From an uncultured Clostridia bacterium (lineage in GTDB: Bacteria; Bacillota; Clostridia; Lachnospirales; Anaerotignaceae), in NCBI GenBank assembly GCA_910587195.1, contig CAJUKL010000006.1:1-64000 (forward strand): DNA of 64,000 nucleotides, written 5' to 3'. Positions within the stretch are counted from its first letter, which is position 1. Each line of letters begins with the position of its first letter. Below the pieces are notes generated by a model, which was not told the DNA's origin, did not search any database, and worked only from the letters and a program-made list of their open reading frames with translations. Made by a program: the position numbers and the translations under genes. This document shows positions 45,043 through 54,671 of this stretch, piece after piece.

Positions 45043-45926
45043 TGTTTTTTTCCTCCTGCCAAAAGACATTTTACAATACTTTCTCCGATTGCAAAATAAG
45101 GTATTTTATTAACACATTCTTTTTTTGCTTTTTGACAATAGTGTACAAAGGGACAGCCTTCTGTACTTGTTTGCTGAATGGGACTATGATAAAATCCATT
45201 TTTAGGCATACATTTCCATAGCTCTTTTGTGTAGTAATGATATAATGTATCTTCTGATTGAAAATTAATGGCTTTTGTTACTTCCATAATTTTACCATCA
45301 TATAATACAATAATTTTATCTGCTGTCGAAATTGCTAAATCTAAATCATGTGTAATCATGAACACACCAGCTCCCATATCTGCCATTTCTCTAAAATGAC
45401 TGACTACTTGTTGCGCTACTTCTTTATGTAGTCCCGGTGTTGGTTCATCTGCAATTACTAGTTTTGGTGTTTCCATCAAGGCAGAAGAAATAAATACCCT
45501 TCTTGTCATACCACCAGAAAGCATAAAAGGATATTTATGTATAGCGGATTCTTCCATATGGTATTTTTGAAAAAGATTTTTTACTTTTTCCAAAGATTTT
45601 TTATCTTTTTTTCCCTTTGCTACTTGAAAACCTACCTTCATTAAAGGGTCTAAATAAGATGTATTTTGCGGAATTAACACAATTTCATTTCCAAGAAGTG
45701 TTGCTTTTTTTTCCTCTGTTAAAATAGAACCCTTATATTTTATGGTGCCATTACATATTACATTTTTTGGTGTAATCCCAATAATACTATGTGCAAGTAT
45801 GCTTTTACCAGAACCGCTTGCACCTACCAGTGCTACAAATTCCCCTTCTTGCATAGTTAAAAAAAAATCTTTTAAAATATTTTTTTGTCCTACTGTAATT
45901 GTAACATGTTCCATTTCTAATAGCAT
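45033..45926 (-). CDS. ABC transporter ATPase (DppD/NikD type)
   Basis: A 297-residue ATPase with Walker A GASGSGKSILA, a Q-loop, signature LSGGMTRRVF, Walker B LVIADEPTPGLH and switch MITHDLDLA. The C-terminal oligopeptide-type extension contains three or more Cys (STEGCPFVHYCQKAKKEC), as in dipeptide/nickel ATPases. I chose the ATG at 45926 with CAGGTGAG upstream; it starts one base after the permease stop. Confidence 0.9.
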   Translation of the reverse strand: MLLEMEHVTITVGQKNILKDFFLTMQEGEFVALVGASGSGKSILAHSIIGITPKNVICNGTIKYKGSILTEEKKATLLGNEIVLIPQNTSYLDPLMKVGFQVAKGKKDKKSLEKVKNLFQKYHMEESAIHKYPFMLSGGMTRRVFISSALMETPKLVIADEPTPGLHKEVAQQVVSHFREMADMGAGVFMITHDLDLAISTADKIIVLYDGKIMEVTKAINFQSEDTLYHYYTKELWKCMPKNGFYHSPIQQTSTEGCPFVHYCQKAKKECVNKIPYFAIGESIVKCLLAGGKKQCY

Positions 45927-45927
45927 T

Positions 45928-46722
45928 TTACTCACCTGACTTTTGTTCATAATAGGTTTGCAAACATTTTCCAAGATGATAAAAAAGTAATACCACAAAC
46001 ACCAACATACAACCCGGAAATACAGCAAACCACCATCTACCTGTTACAAGATATTGCATACTCTCAGAAAGTAAAATGCCAATGGCTGGCTGATTGCTTT
46101 TTAGTCCAAATCCTAAAAATGTAATACTAGATTCATGTAAAATGGTATGTGGAAAAAGTAATATCCAGCCCGTTATACATTGTGGCAAAATATGAGGTAT
46201 CATATGATTTTGAAATAAATATAATTTTCCTTTTCCTAGTTTTTCTGCAACTTGTATGTAGATACTTGCTTTTAATTGGAGAAGTTCTCCACGTATCAAA
46301 CGCGCTAAAGAAGTCCAATGTGTTAGAGCAATCCCTAAGATTACACCTTTTATATTTCTTCCTGCCACAATAGACAAAACAATCAATAATAAAATATGTG
46401 GTAATCCTATCATTAAATCAATAAACCATGTAATAGCAGCATCCATTTTTTTACTGCCAAAAGCAGAAATTGTTCCTAAAAAAATGGCAATGATGGTGCT
46501 AATACTGGCAGAAATGACTCCAATGAAAATACTAATAGAAATCCCTCGAAAGGTTCTAAAAAAAAGATTTCTTCCTAGCCAATCTGTACCAAAAGGATAA
46601 GCCAAACAAGGTGACATATTTTTATGTGCAAAATCCGTAACAAGTGCATTATCTTTGCAAAAATATCCAGCTATAGCAAACAAACTTAATAATGTAAATA
46701 GGAATATCATTCTTTTTTTCAT
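45928..46722 (-). CDS. ABC transporter permease (DppC/NikC type)
   Basis: A 264-residue inner-membrane subunit with an N-terminal TM, the YPFGTDWLGRNLFFRTFRG motif typical of the DppC group, and four to five more TM helices. The EAA-type loop is seen around VAEKLGKGKLYLFQNHMIPH. It overlaps the upstream permease by 4 bases. Confidence 0.9.
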   Translation of the reverse strand: MKKRMIFLFTLLSLFAIAGYFCKDNALVTDFAHKNMSPCLAYPFGTDWLGRNLFFRTFRGISISIFIGVISASISTIIAIFLGTISAFGSKKMDAAITWFIDLMIGLPHILLLIVLSIVAGRNIKGVILGIALTHWTSLARLIRGELLQLKASIYIQVAEKLGKGKLYLFQNHMIPHILPQCITGWILLFPHTILHESSITFLGFGLKSNQPAIGILLSESMQYLVTGRWWFAVFPGCMLVFVVLLFYHLGKCLQTYYEQKSGE

Positions 46723-47702
46723 AGTTGTTTCCCCTTTACTTGTATCCGTGGGTCAATGATATGATAGATAATATCTGCTAAAAAATTTCCCCCACAAACA
46801 AAACAGGCACAAATCACAACAACAGCTAATAATAAAGGCATATCCCCCCCTAATCCTGCGGTTACTGCAATTTGCCCTAACCCCGGATAGGAAAAAACTT
46901 GTTCTGCTAAAATAGAACCACTAAAAATTTCACTAATAGACGCAAATTGTAAAGTAATTGCGGGTAATAATACATTTCTTAAGCCATGCTGCCATAGGAT
47001 TTGTTTTTTTGTTTTTCCCAATGCTCTTGCAAATAAAATATAATCACTTTTTAGAACACTACTCATTTTTTCTCGTGTATGTAATATAATATTTGGCATA
47101 CCTGCAATACTTAATACAAAAGTAGGCAATACACCATGATGTATTTTGTCAAGTAAAGAAACGTTTTCTGCCATAACACCAATAGGAACACTAAAACCAA
47201 TGGGAAACCATTTTAACCAAACAGAAAATAGCAGTAATACAATAAGTGCAAACCAAAAAACAGGGGTACTAGAAAATAAAATTGCAATTCCTTTTATACT
47301 AGTATCTACAATACTTCCTTCGTTTGCACCTGCAAGCATACCAAGGATTACTCCAAATATTCCTGACAATAACCAAGCACACAATAAGATGCCCATAGAA
47401 TTAAATAATCTTTGTACTATCACATCATGCACTGGCTGATGATACAACAATGAAGTTCCCATATCACCAGAAATAAAATCTTTTATCCATGTGAGGTAAC
47501 GCTCTACTACATTTTCATTTGTTCCCCAATACATTTGTAATTGTTCTATTTGTTCTTGACTCATTATACCAAGCGCTGTTTGTCCGACATTTGTTTGTAA
47601 AGGGTCTATTGGAGAAATTGTCATTAAAAAAAAAGCTGCTATACTAATGGCTAGAATTAGTAAAATCATACGGATACCACTTTTTAAAATATATTTTATC
47701 AA
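46719..47702 (-). CDS. ABC transporter permease (DppB/NikB type)
   Basis: A 327-residue permease with about six TM helices, the N-terminal SIAAFFLMTISPIDP motif and the EAA loop RALGKTKKQILWQHGLRN. I chose the TTG at 47702, 8 bases after AAAGGAG; the longer frame to 47732 overlaps the end of the binding-protein gene. It forms the channel with the DppC/NikC-type partner. Confidence 0.9.
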   Translation of the reverse strand: MIKYILKSGIRMILLILAISIAAFFLMTISPIDPLQTNVGQTALGIMSQEQIEQLQMYWGTNENVVERYLTWIKDFISGDMGTSLLYHQPVHDVIVQRLFNSMGILLCAWLLSGIFGVILGMLAGANEGSIVDTSIKGIAILFSSTPVFWFALIVLLLFSVWLKWFPIGFSVPIGVMAENVSLLDKIHHGVLPTFVLSIAGMPNIILHTREKMSSVLKSDYILFARALGKTKKQILWQHGLRNVLLPAITLQFASISEIFSGSILAEQVFSYPGLGQIAVTAGLGGDMPLLLAVVVICACFVCGGNFLADIIYHIIDPRIQVKGKQL

Positions 47703-47716
47703 AATCAATTCTCCTT

Positions 47717-49291
47717 TTATTGCCATGTCCATGTATCCACATTATTTAAAAGTGACCAACCATGTCCATGTGGATGTATTTTTTGCTCTGGAATCGTAAG
47801 CCCTTGCTTTACAAAATATAAATGCTCTACATTACAAATCCATACCCATGGAACATCTTGTATAATTCCTGTAACACCATCCCATTGTGCTTTTTTCCAA
47901 AGAGAATAACTATTTTCTAAATCGGTACTTTTCAATGCTTCTTCCATATATTTATCTACTGCTTTATTATGATAAGGAGAATATCTTGCGTTTTCGCCAT
48001 TTTGACTATGATAAATATTATATAATTCCATAGGTGTATGTGCCCCCCAGCCCCAAACAAGAGGTTGTGATTGCGCTAAATCATAAGCTGTATCCCACCC
48101 CACACATTCTGGTGTTACTTCTAAACCAATTTCTTTCATATTATTACTAAATTCTTCTGCAATTCCTTGTCTAATACTATCAGAAGGAGGATATAAAATA
48201 GAAAAAGCAGCTCTAACACCATTTTTACTTCTAATACCATCTTTGCCAAGTGTCCATCCTGCATTATCTAATAATTCCTTTGCTTGTTCTAAATCATATG
48301 GCACTTGCGCATCTTGATACCATGGTGTATTATCACAAATGCTATAAGCAGGGGAAGCATAGCCATTTAATATATTAGATAGGATGCTTTCTCTATTTAA
48401 AGCAAGATTAATAGCTCTACGAACAGCAATGTCACTTGTAACATCATTTCCATATAAAATACCATCTTTTTCTTGTTTTGGCTGTGCTGGTAAGTTAATT
48501 CCTCTATTATCCAAAGATACAACAGAATATAATGCATAATTTGGAACAGAAATATCTGCATAAGTAGCAGAAGTATAAGAAACATCTACCTGACCAGCTT
48601 GTGCTGCTGCCAGAGAAATTTCTTCTTCCATAAATAATACAATAACGTTTTTTATTGCAGGTACATTTCCATAGTAATTTGCATTTGCTTCTAATATCAT
48701 TTGCTGTCCCTTATCCCATTGTTTTAGGATATACTTTCCGGAACCAATTGGATTTTCTCCATAAGAAGAAGTATAAGCATGTTCTGGTACAATTCCCACC
48801 AATGCCATGGTATACGGCCATACAGAAAATGGTCTTGTCATATAAAATACAACTGTTTCTTTATCTATTGCTTCCGCATGATGCAACATAGTAAAATCAT
48901 TTACAGAACTGTTCTGTTTACAAGTGTTATAAGTAAATGCAACATCTTCCGCTGTTACTTTTTCACCATCTGTAAAAAAAGCGTCCTCTCTTATGCTGAC
49001 TGTCCATATCATACCATCTTCACTGACAGAATAATCCGTTGCCAAATCATAATCAATTTGCAAATCGTTTGTTGTAACAAATAATGTACTTTGAATCAAA
49101 GGTTCATGTGTATGCTCTCCTGCGCCCCAACCATATACGGGATTTAATCCTGCTTCCGGCTCAGAACTAACTGGCATTGTTACAATAACAGTATCTTTTT
49201 CCTTTTCTTCCATACTTTTTTTTGTTTCTGCTTTACACCCTACCAAACTAAATAATAATAGCAAAAGAAAAAATATTCTTTTTTTTCTCAC
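47717..49291 (-). CDS. Solute-binding lipoprotein, SBP family 5
   Basis: A 524-residue peptide/nickel-type binding protein with a lipoprotein signal (FFLLLLLFSLVGCKAE, lipid Cys at 19). The SBP_bac_5 fold is shown by LNPVYGWGAGEHTHEPLIQS, then IRE-DAFFTDGEKVTAEDV, NPIGSGKYILKQWDKGQQMI and AVRRAINLALNRESI. The C-terminal HPHGHGW is His-rich, which would suit metal binding, but similar ends also occur in peptide binders. The substrate could be nickel, cobalt, a metallophore, haem-like compounds or peptides. First gene of the importer operon. Confidence 0.88.
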   Translation of the reverse strand: MRKKRIFFLLLLLFSLVGCKAETKKSMEEKEKDTVIVTMPVSSEPEAGLNPVYGWGAGEHTHEPLIQSTLFVTTNDLQIDYDLATDYSVSEDGMIWTVSIREDAFFTDGEKVTAEDVAFTYNTCKQNSSVNDFTMLHHAEAIDKETVVFYMTRPFSVWPYTMALVGIVPEHAYTSSYGENPIGSGKYILKQWDKGQQMILEANANYYGNVPAIKNVIVLFMEEEISLAAAQAGQVDVSYTSATYADISVPNYALYSVVSLDNRGINLPAQPKQEKDGILYGNDVTSDIAVRRAINLALNRESILSNILNGYASPAYSICDNTPWYQDAQVPYDLEQAKELLDNAGWTLGKDGIRSKNGVRAAFSILYPPSDSIRQGIAEEFSNNMKEIGLEVTPECVGWDTAYDLAQSQPLVWGWGAHTPMELYNIYHSQNGENARYSPYHNKAVDKYMEEALKSTDLENSYSLWKKAQWDGVTGIIQDVPWVWICNVEHLYFVKQGLTIPEQKIHPHGHGWSLLNNVDTWTWQ

Positions 49292-49325
49292 AAAATTTCC
49301 TCCTTAAAATATGTATATTATTAGC

Positions 49326-49356
49326 ATTATACTACTTAGAGTAAACTCTAAGTCAA
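49326..49356 (-). promoter_or_regulatory. MerR-type promoter of the ABC operon
   Basis: On the minus strand TTGACT (49351-49356) and TATAAT (49326-49331) are 19 bases apart. The spacer holds CTTAGAGT-AA-ACTCTAAG on the plus strand (49335-49352), a perfect dyad extending to 9 bp per arm. An over-long spacer with a centred dyad is the hallmark of MerR-family activated promoters. No MerR gene is in the window. Confidence 0.82.
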
Positions 49357-49377
49357 TGCTTTTATAGGAAAAAAATT

Positions 49378-50169
49378 TTATAAAATCATAGGGGTCTTTT
49401 TTATAGCATTTTGAATATGTTCTATAAAAATATTTCGTATAGAAGGATATTCTCCTAAAGTCTTTTCTATTGCATAAACCGTATAGCCTTGCGACGATAT
49501 TTTTGTTTTCCAAGTATCCTCTTTTCCAAAAATATCACAGTTTGTATGCTTTCCTGCTACTATCAAAAATGGCATTATATAAACGGTATTAGAACCTATT
49601 ATTTGTAGCTTTTGCAATAGAGTATTAGAAGAATTTTCTAAGGTATCCACAAGAATATTAGAATACCCTTTTGTCAAAAAACAATCCTTTAAAATGGAAT
49701 AACAAGCATCTTTAAAGTGCTTGGTTCCATGTCCTATTAACACAAAAGCATCTTTTGTATTACATTTTATTTCTGCTATGATTGCTTCTGTTACTTTATC
49801 ATAATCTTCAACAGAGGACAATAAAGGAGTACCACATCGTATATCTATTATATCTTTATAAAACTCTAGCATAGTTAACATTTTTTGATATTCCATACCA
49901 TGCATAATAGAAATGGGTTGACAGATAACAGCATCATAACCTTCTTTTACTATTTTATCCATCGCTTCTTTGACAGTATCAATAACCATTCCCTTCTTTT
50001 TTAGTTTATCAATAATCATTTGACTGGTAAAAGCACGATATACAACACTATTTTGATAAACGTTCTGTATTTCATTTTCTATTTGTTCGATTGTTTTTTT
50101 AAGGCTATCCTTATCACTTGTGCCAAAACTAACAACAAGAATTGCTTTTTTTTGTCTTTTCAATGCCAT
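49378..50169 (-). CDS. CbiK-type sirohydrochlorin cobaltochelatase
   Basis: A 263-residue class II chelatase related to anaerobic cobaltochelatase CbiK, which puts Co(II) into sirohydrochlorin for vitamin B12. Features: N-terminal AILVVSFGTSDKD, ICQPISIMHGMEY, and the metal/catalytic histidines H147 in LIGHGTKH and H208 in FLIVAGKHTNCD, which correspond to the two essential His of Salmonella CbiK. There is no signal peptide. It starts only 8 bases after the vWA gene, so it is the last gene of that operon; no other cobalamin gene is in the window. Nickel or iron instead of cobalt is possible. Confidence 0.88.
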   Translation of the reverse strand: MALKRQKKAILVVSFGTSDKDSLKKTIEQIENEIQNVYQNSVVYRAFTSQMIIDKLKKKGMVIDTVKEAMDKIVKEGYDAVICQPISIMHGMEYQKMLTMLEFYKDIIDIRCGTPLLSSVEDYDKVTEAIIAEIKCNTKDAFVLIGHGTKHFKDACYSILKDCFLTKGYSNILVDTLENSSNTLLQKLQIIGSNTVYIMPFLIVAGKHTNCDIFGKEDTWKTKISSQGYTVYAIEKTLGEYPSIRNIFIEHIQNAIKKTPMIL

Positions 50170-50177
50170 CAGTCCTT

Positions 50178-51347
50178 TTATTTTTTATCAAAATTGTTTA
50201 ACTCATATCCTTTTAGTGCGGCAGTTAACAATTCTGGCAATCTCTCTGGCGTGCAAGCAAAGCAAGGAATCCCTAACCGAGCAATTTTTTGTGCCATACT
50301 TGCACTGTAATAAGGCTTTCCTCCATCTGCTATGGCAAGAAGGCTAATGACTGTTACACCAGATTCTTTCATATCCTCTAATTTTCGTAAAAGTGAGGCT
50401 TGATTTCCTCCTTCTTCTAAATCAGAAATTAAAAAAAATAAGGTTTTAGAAGGTGTTTCAATAAATTGTTGACAATAGGCAACAGATTTATTAATGTCTG
50501 TACCTCCTCCCATTTGTATGCCAAAAAGTAAATCAATTGGGTCATCTGTTTTTTCTGTTAAATCAATGACGGAAGTATCAAATGCAACAATTCTTGTTTT
50601 AATTACATTCATGCTTGCCAAAATACAAGCCATAACAGAAGAATAAAGGATAGATTCTCCCATAGAACCACTTTGGTCAATATCTAATATTACTGTCCAA
50701 TGATTCACCTTATTTGCTCTATCAAAAAAATAAACCCTTTCTGGTACAATCGCTTTTAAATCTGCATTATAATTTTTTAAATTCCTTGCAATGGTATATT
50801 TAAAATCAATGGCAGATGCAGAAGGTAAAGGCGAATGAGAATGTTTATTTAAGGCAGCAACAACTGCTCTTTGTATATCACTTGCAAGCATAGCATTAAT
50901 TTGTTCTACAATTTTTTGAATATAAATCCTTGCACTTGCTTTAGAACACTGCGGAATTTGGTCTTTTAATAATAATATCGTTGCTGCCATATTGATATCA
51001 GGTTCTAAATTTTCTAACATTTCAGGCTCTAAAAAAAGTTGTTTTAATCCTTTTCTTTCAATCGCATCATTTTGTATAATCGTTACAATATCTTTGTCAA
51101 AAAGAGAACGAATATCCCCAAGCCATTTCGATAACTTCGGTGCAAAAGGATTATTTCCTGCGCCTTTTCCAAGCTCTCCCTCTCCTCCGCCATAAATACT
51201 AGCAAGTGCTTCATCCATTAAAAATTGTTGTTCCGAAAGTGTAAAATGATTCATATTTGAAAATTGTTGTTGTGTATCCTGTCCTAATATCAATCTCCAA
51301 CGTGCTAATTTTTTTTGTATTTCCTGCTCTGTTATATTTTTCATCAT
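50178..51347 (-). CDS. vWA-domain protein (YehP-like, CoxE family)
   Basis: A 389-residue cytosolic protein with a helical N-terminal half and a C-terminal von Willebrand A domain (about 215-380). The MIDAS is intact: D224-x-S226-x-S228 in DIDQSGSMGES, T283 in GGGTDINKS, and D309 in LISDLEEGG. It is the same type as E. coli YehP. vWA proteins of this kind pair with MoxR ATPases to act on a target in a metal-dependent manner, as ChlD does with ChlI. The ATG overlaps the DUF5682 gene stop by 4 bases. Confidence 0.88.
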   Translation of the reverse strand: MMKNITEQEIQKKLARWRLILGQDTQQQFSNMNHFTLSEQQFLMDEALASIYGGGEGELGKGAGNNPFAPKLSKWLGDIRSLFDKDIVTIIQNDAIERKGLKQLFLEPEMLENLEPDINMAATILLLKDQIPQCSKASARIYIQKIVEQINAMLASDIQRAVVAALNKHSHSPLPSASAIDFKYTIARNLKNYNADLKAIVPERVYFFDRANKVNHWTVILDIDQSGSMGESILYSSVMACILASMNVIKTRIVAFDTSVIDLTEKTDDPIDLLFGIQMGGGTDINKSVAYCQQFIETPSKTLFFLISDLEEGGNQASLLRKLEDMKESGVTVISLLAIADGGKPYYSASMAQKIARLGIPCFACTPERLPELLTAALKGYELNNFDKK

Positions 51348-53584
51348 ATATCACCAAAATCAAATTCATCTAATTGTTGTAATGTGTCTTGCTCTATTTC
51401 TGTTAAGGTATCATTTAATATTGCACTGACTTGTTGCGTATTAAACTGCCAGATTTCTCCTAAATTTTCCGCAATATTATTTCTTTCTGATGCTGTAAAA
51501 TAAGAAAAGGCTCGTCTTAAAAATACCAACGCTTTTTTAAATTCTTCCTCATTTAAGGTATCAATATACTCTGATAACTGTTCCCAAAGACTGAAACGGC
51601 TAATTAAAGCATATTTATTTTTTAATGCTAGCCCTTCAAACCAACCGGCACCTAAATCTGCAGGAATACCATAAGAAAGTCGTCTTTTCATTTCTTCTAA
51701 AAGCATTTGCTGGGTCATTTCTCCTCTTTCCAGCAAAATAGCAGCTGCAAAACCAGAGGCTTTTGTATTCAAATCATCTCGGTTTGATACGTTTAATAAT
51801 GCATCAACCCACTGTTTTATAGCAAGGGTATCATGATTGATAGATGCTAAATTTAAAAAATCCATAGCGGTAATGATACCTTCTACTGCATGATTATCAC
51901 AAATGCAACTTTTTTCTAATAATAAACAAGCTCTATAAAAAAGCTGTTCTAAAATAGGCAACAAAGCATTCGCATCAACACATCGAATATTTCCATAGCG
52001 AATTACAGCAGATAATTTATGAATGGTATTTGCAATGTCAATTACAGAACTTTCTTCTACAAAAAGCCCCTGCAAAACAATAGTAGCATTTTGTACAACT
52101 TGTGGCATACCACAAAGAGAAGCATTTTCTAATATTTCTGCTGTTTCTATAATAGAAGTGGCTTTTTCTAATTTTTCTTTAAAAGAAAAAGCCACTGCAA
52201 CTTCTACTGTTTCACCTTGCAAAGCTGCCTCTACAATTTCAATTTCTGCTTCTGGTGTCCATTGTAACAACCATTTTTCTGCCCAAGTTGCTTTTTCTTG
52301 ATAAGATTTTTGTTTTTGTGCAAAATGGATTCCCAAAACACAAATACGATGTAGAAAAAAAGACCGCTCTAAATCTAAAAAAGCAGATTTTTGGCTTTTT
52401 ACCCTTGTATTTTCTCTTAAATCTAATTCTAATATTTGCGCCTCTAATCCTTTATATCTTTCTAATTTTAAATCTTTTAGTTTATAATAAAAATCAGATT
52501 GTATAGATGTTCTGCTAACCCCTTCAGGAAGTGCCCCAATTTTTGTACCGATTTCTGTACTTGCAACTGCTTTTGCAATTTCTGAAAAAGACCCATGTCC
52601 TAAACAAGTAATTGCTGCATCTCTTAAGTCCTGCAAAGTTGGAATATTACTTTTTTTCATATTTGCTAAAGTAATGGCAAGACGAACCGCTTCAATGACT
52701 TCTGCAGAAGAACTCATATTTCCTGTTTTTCTTTGAAAAGAAGAAATAGAAGAAAGATATTGATAACTTGCTTCTATCAGATTATTTTTTTTCATTGCTT
52801 TCCAGAGTAATTCATAATAGGCAGGTGCTTTATTCCCTGCACCATAACCAGAACGAGAAGAAAGCCTATAATAAGAATATGGCATCAAAGTATGTTGTGC
52901 TGGTATTTTGGGTAGTGCTTTGATTTCTTTTTCCGTAAGTGGCTCACAGTTTTTTATCCCCTCTACATGATATGCTCCTGTTATTACAATAATCTTATCT
53001 TCTGAAAAGCCCTCTTGCATTGCATTATCAATTTGTTTTTTCATGTATGCTTCTCTTAATATGTTTTCTGCGGTTTCATATGTATCATCAACAGATAATT
53101 CTCTTAATTCTTTTCCAAAAATATTGGCACACTGTTGATAACTGACAGCATCTGTTCTATGTTCAAAATTTCTTTCCCAATAAATTTCTTGGTCTTTTTC
53201 TCCAGATTGTTCTGCAATTTTTTGATAAATGTCAGCCGTATTACTTTCTATTCTTTTTCGCTTGGAAATAGCAAGAAAAACAGAAGAAGGTAAATCAATA
53301 AAACGGCAAGGAATGTTTTGTTTTTTTGCCCATAAAATCGCTTGGTATTCTGGAGAATATTCTGCAAAAGGATATAATATACTTTCTATGGGTACGGTTT
53401 CACTATATGCCATCATGGCAATCGGTGGAACTGCCTTTTTATGGCATATATCGTCCATCAATCCTGTTAAATCAGAAGGCCCTTCTATCAATACTAAGGC
53501 AGGCTTGTACTTTTTTAGCGTTTCTAAAACATGCTTTGCTCCAGCTGGTGATAAATGTCGTATTCCAAAATAAAGAGGCATCAA
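51344..53584 (-). CDS. DUF5682-type protein (YehM-like)
   Basis: A 746-residue cytosolic protein. The N-terminal 220 residues carry GIRHLSPAGAKHVL (H10), LIEGPSDLTG (E34), YPFAEYSPEYQAILWA, RFIDLPSSV and ITGAYHVEGI (H206). This spaced His/Glu/GxxH set recalls the EreA/ChaN/TraB superfamily of metal or haem-binding and hydrolase folds, an inference from motif memory. The remaining about 500 residues are helical. It resembles E. coli YehM in length and partners. Its start overlaps the MoxR gene by 4 bases. No biochemical role is known. Confidence 0.8.
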   Translation of the reverse strand: MMPLYFGIRHLSPAGAKHVLETLKKYKPALVLIEGPSDLTGLMDDICHKKAVPPIAMMAYSETVPIESILYPFAEYSPEYQAILWAKKQNIPCRFIDLPSSVFLAISKRKRIESNTADIYQKIAEQSGEKDQEIYWERNFEHRTDAVSYQQCANIFGKELRELSVDDTYETAENILREAYMKKQIDNAMQEGFSEDKIIVITGAYHVEGIKNCEPLTEKEIKALPKIPAQHTLMPYSYYRLSSRSGYGAGNKAPAYYELLWKAMKKNNLIEASYQYLSSISSFQRKTGNMSSSAEVIEAVRLAITLANMKKSNIPTLQDLRDAAITCLGHGSFSEIAKAVASTEIGTKIGALPEGVSRTSIQSDFYYKLKDLKLERYKGLEAQILELDLRENTRVKSQKSAFLDLERSFFLHRICVLGIHFAQKQKSYQEKATWAEKWLLQWTPEAEIEIVEAALQGETVEVAVAFSFKEKLEKATSIIETAEILENASLCGMPQVVQNATIVLQGLFVEESSVIDIANTIHKLSAVIRYGNIRCVDANALLPILEQLFYRACLLLEKSCICDNHAVEGIITAMDFLNLASINHDTLAIKQWVDALLNVSNRDDLNTKASGFAAAILLERGEMTQQMLLEEMKRRLSYGIPADLGAGWFEGLALKNKYALISRFSLWEQLSEYIDTLNEEEFKKALVFLRRAFSYFTASERNNIAENLGEIWQFNTQQVSAILNDTLTEIEQDTLQQLDEFDFGDI

Positions 53585-54669
53585 TGGTTCAACTCCTTAC
53601 ACTCCTTGTACAATGTTCTATACCGTTCCCCACGTTTTTTCATAACATGCTCTAAATATTCTTTCCATGCAATTTTATCTTTTTCTTCATCTTTTACAAC
53701 AGCTCCCTGTAATGCTGCCGCTACATCATAATCTGTAATTGTACCATTTCCAAAACTTGCTGCAAGTGCCATACTATTTGCTAAAAGAGAAATTGCTTCT
53801 GCTGTGGACAAAACACCTGTTGTTGTTTTTAATTTTTGGGTTTTATCTAATGTCATTCCATTTCGTAATTCTCTAAAAATAGTTACAACATTTTCAATCA
53901 ATTCTTCTTTTGGTATTTCCGCTTGCAATCCTAAAGAATTGGATAACTGTGCAACACGACTGCGAACAATTTCCATTTCTGTTTGCAAGTTTGCTGGAGA
54001 TGGCAAGACAACAATATTAAAACGTCTTTTTAAAGCAGCAGACATTTCATTAACGCCCTTATCTCGTGTATTTGCAGTTGCAATAATAGAAAATCCTTTT
54101 TTTGCCGGCAATTCAAAGGCAAGTTCTGGAACAGACAATCTTTTTTCAGAAAGAATGGAAATCAAAGCATCCTGCACTTCAGAAGCACAACGAGAAATTT
54201 CTTCTAGTCTTGCAATCGTTCCTGTTTCCATTGCTCTATAAATGGGACTTTTTAGCATAGCCTCTTTAGAAGGCCCTTTTGCAATCAACATTGCATAATT
54301 CCAAGAATAGCGGATATGTTCTTCTGTGGTGCCCGCCGTTCCTTGTACTACTTTTGTGGAATCTCCGTTGATGGCTGCCGCTAAATGTTCCGATAACCAT
54401 GATTTTGCAGTACCAGGTTCTCCAATTAAAAGCAATGCCCTGTCTGTAACCAATGTTGCAATGGCAATTTCTACCAGTCTACTATTTCCCATATATTTTG
54501 GTGTAATTTCAACATCATTTACCTTTCCCCCTGTAATATAGGTAAATACAGAACGAGGCGACATTTTCCATCCCGTTGGAATGGGGTCTTTTTCTGCCGC
54601 AATGAGTGCATCTATTTCTTTTTGAAATAATTCTTCTGCAGGTAATCTTTGAAATTCTGTGTTTTCCAT
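53581..54669 (-). CDS. MoxR-family AAA+ ATPase, YehL type
   Basis: A 362-residue AAA+ ATPase of the helix-2-insert clade. Walker A is GEPGTAKS (83-90), Walker B is diverged as IARLEEISR (152-160, Glu-Glu in place of Asp-Glu), sensor 1 is ATANTRDKG (197-205) and the arginine region is ALKRRF. The modified Walker B and the length match the YehL subfamily of MoxR. MoxR ATPases act with vWA proteins in the maturation or metal loading of enzymes. It lies 2 bases after the HEAT-like gene. Confidence 0.9.
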   Translation of the reverse strand: MENTEFQRLPAEELFQKEIDALIAAEKDPIPTGWKMSPRSVFTYITGGKVNDVEITPKYMGNSRLVEIAIATLVTDRALLLIGEPGTAKSWLSEHLAAAINGDSTKVVQGTAGTTEEHIRYSWNYAMLIAKGPSKEAMLKSPIYRAMETGTIARLEEISRCASEVQDALISILSEKRLSVPELAFELPAKKGFSIIATANTRDKGVNEMSAALKRRFNIVVLPSPANLQTEMEIVRSRVAQLSNSLGLQAEIPKEELIENVVTIFRELRNGMTLDKTQKLKTTTGVLSTAEAISLLANSMALAASFGNGTITDYDVAAALQGAVVKDEEKDKIAWKEYLEHVMKKRGERYRTLYKECKELNH

Positions 54670-54671
54670 TT

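Noticed and set aside
49304..49513. Minus-strand ORF ahead of the binding-protein gene
   Set aside because: It overlaps the end of the CbiK-like gene in another frame and covers the MerR-type promoter; no RBS.
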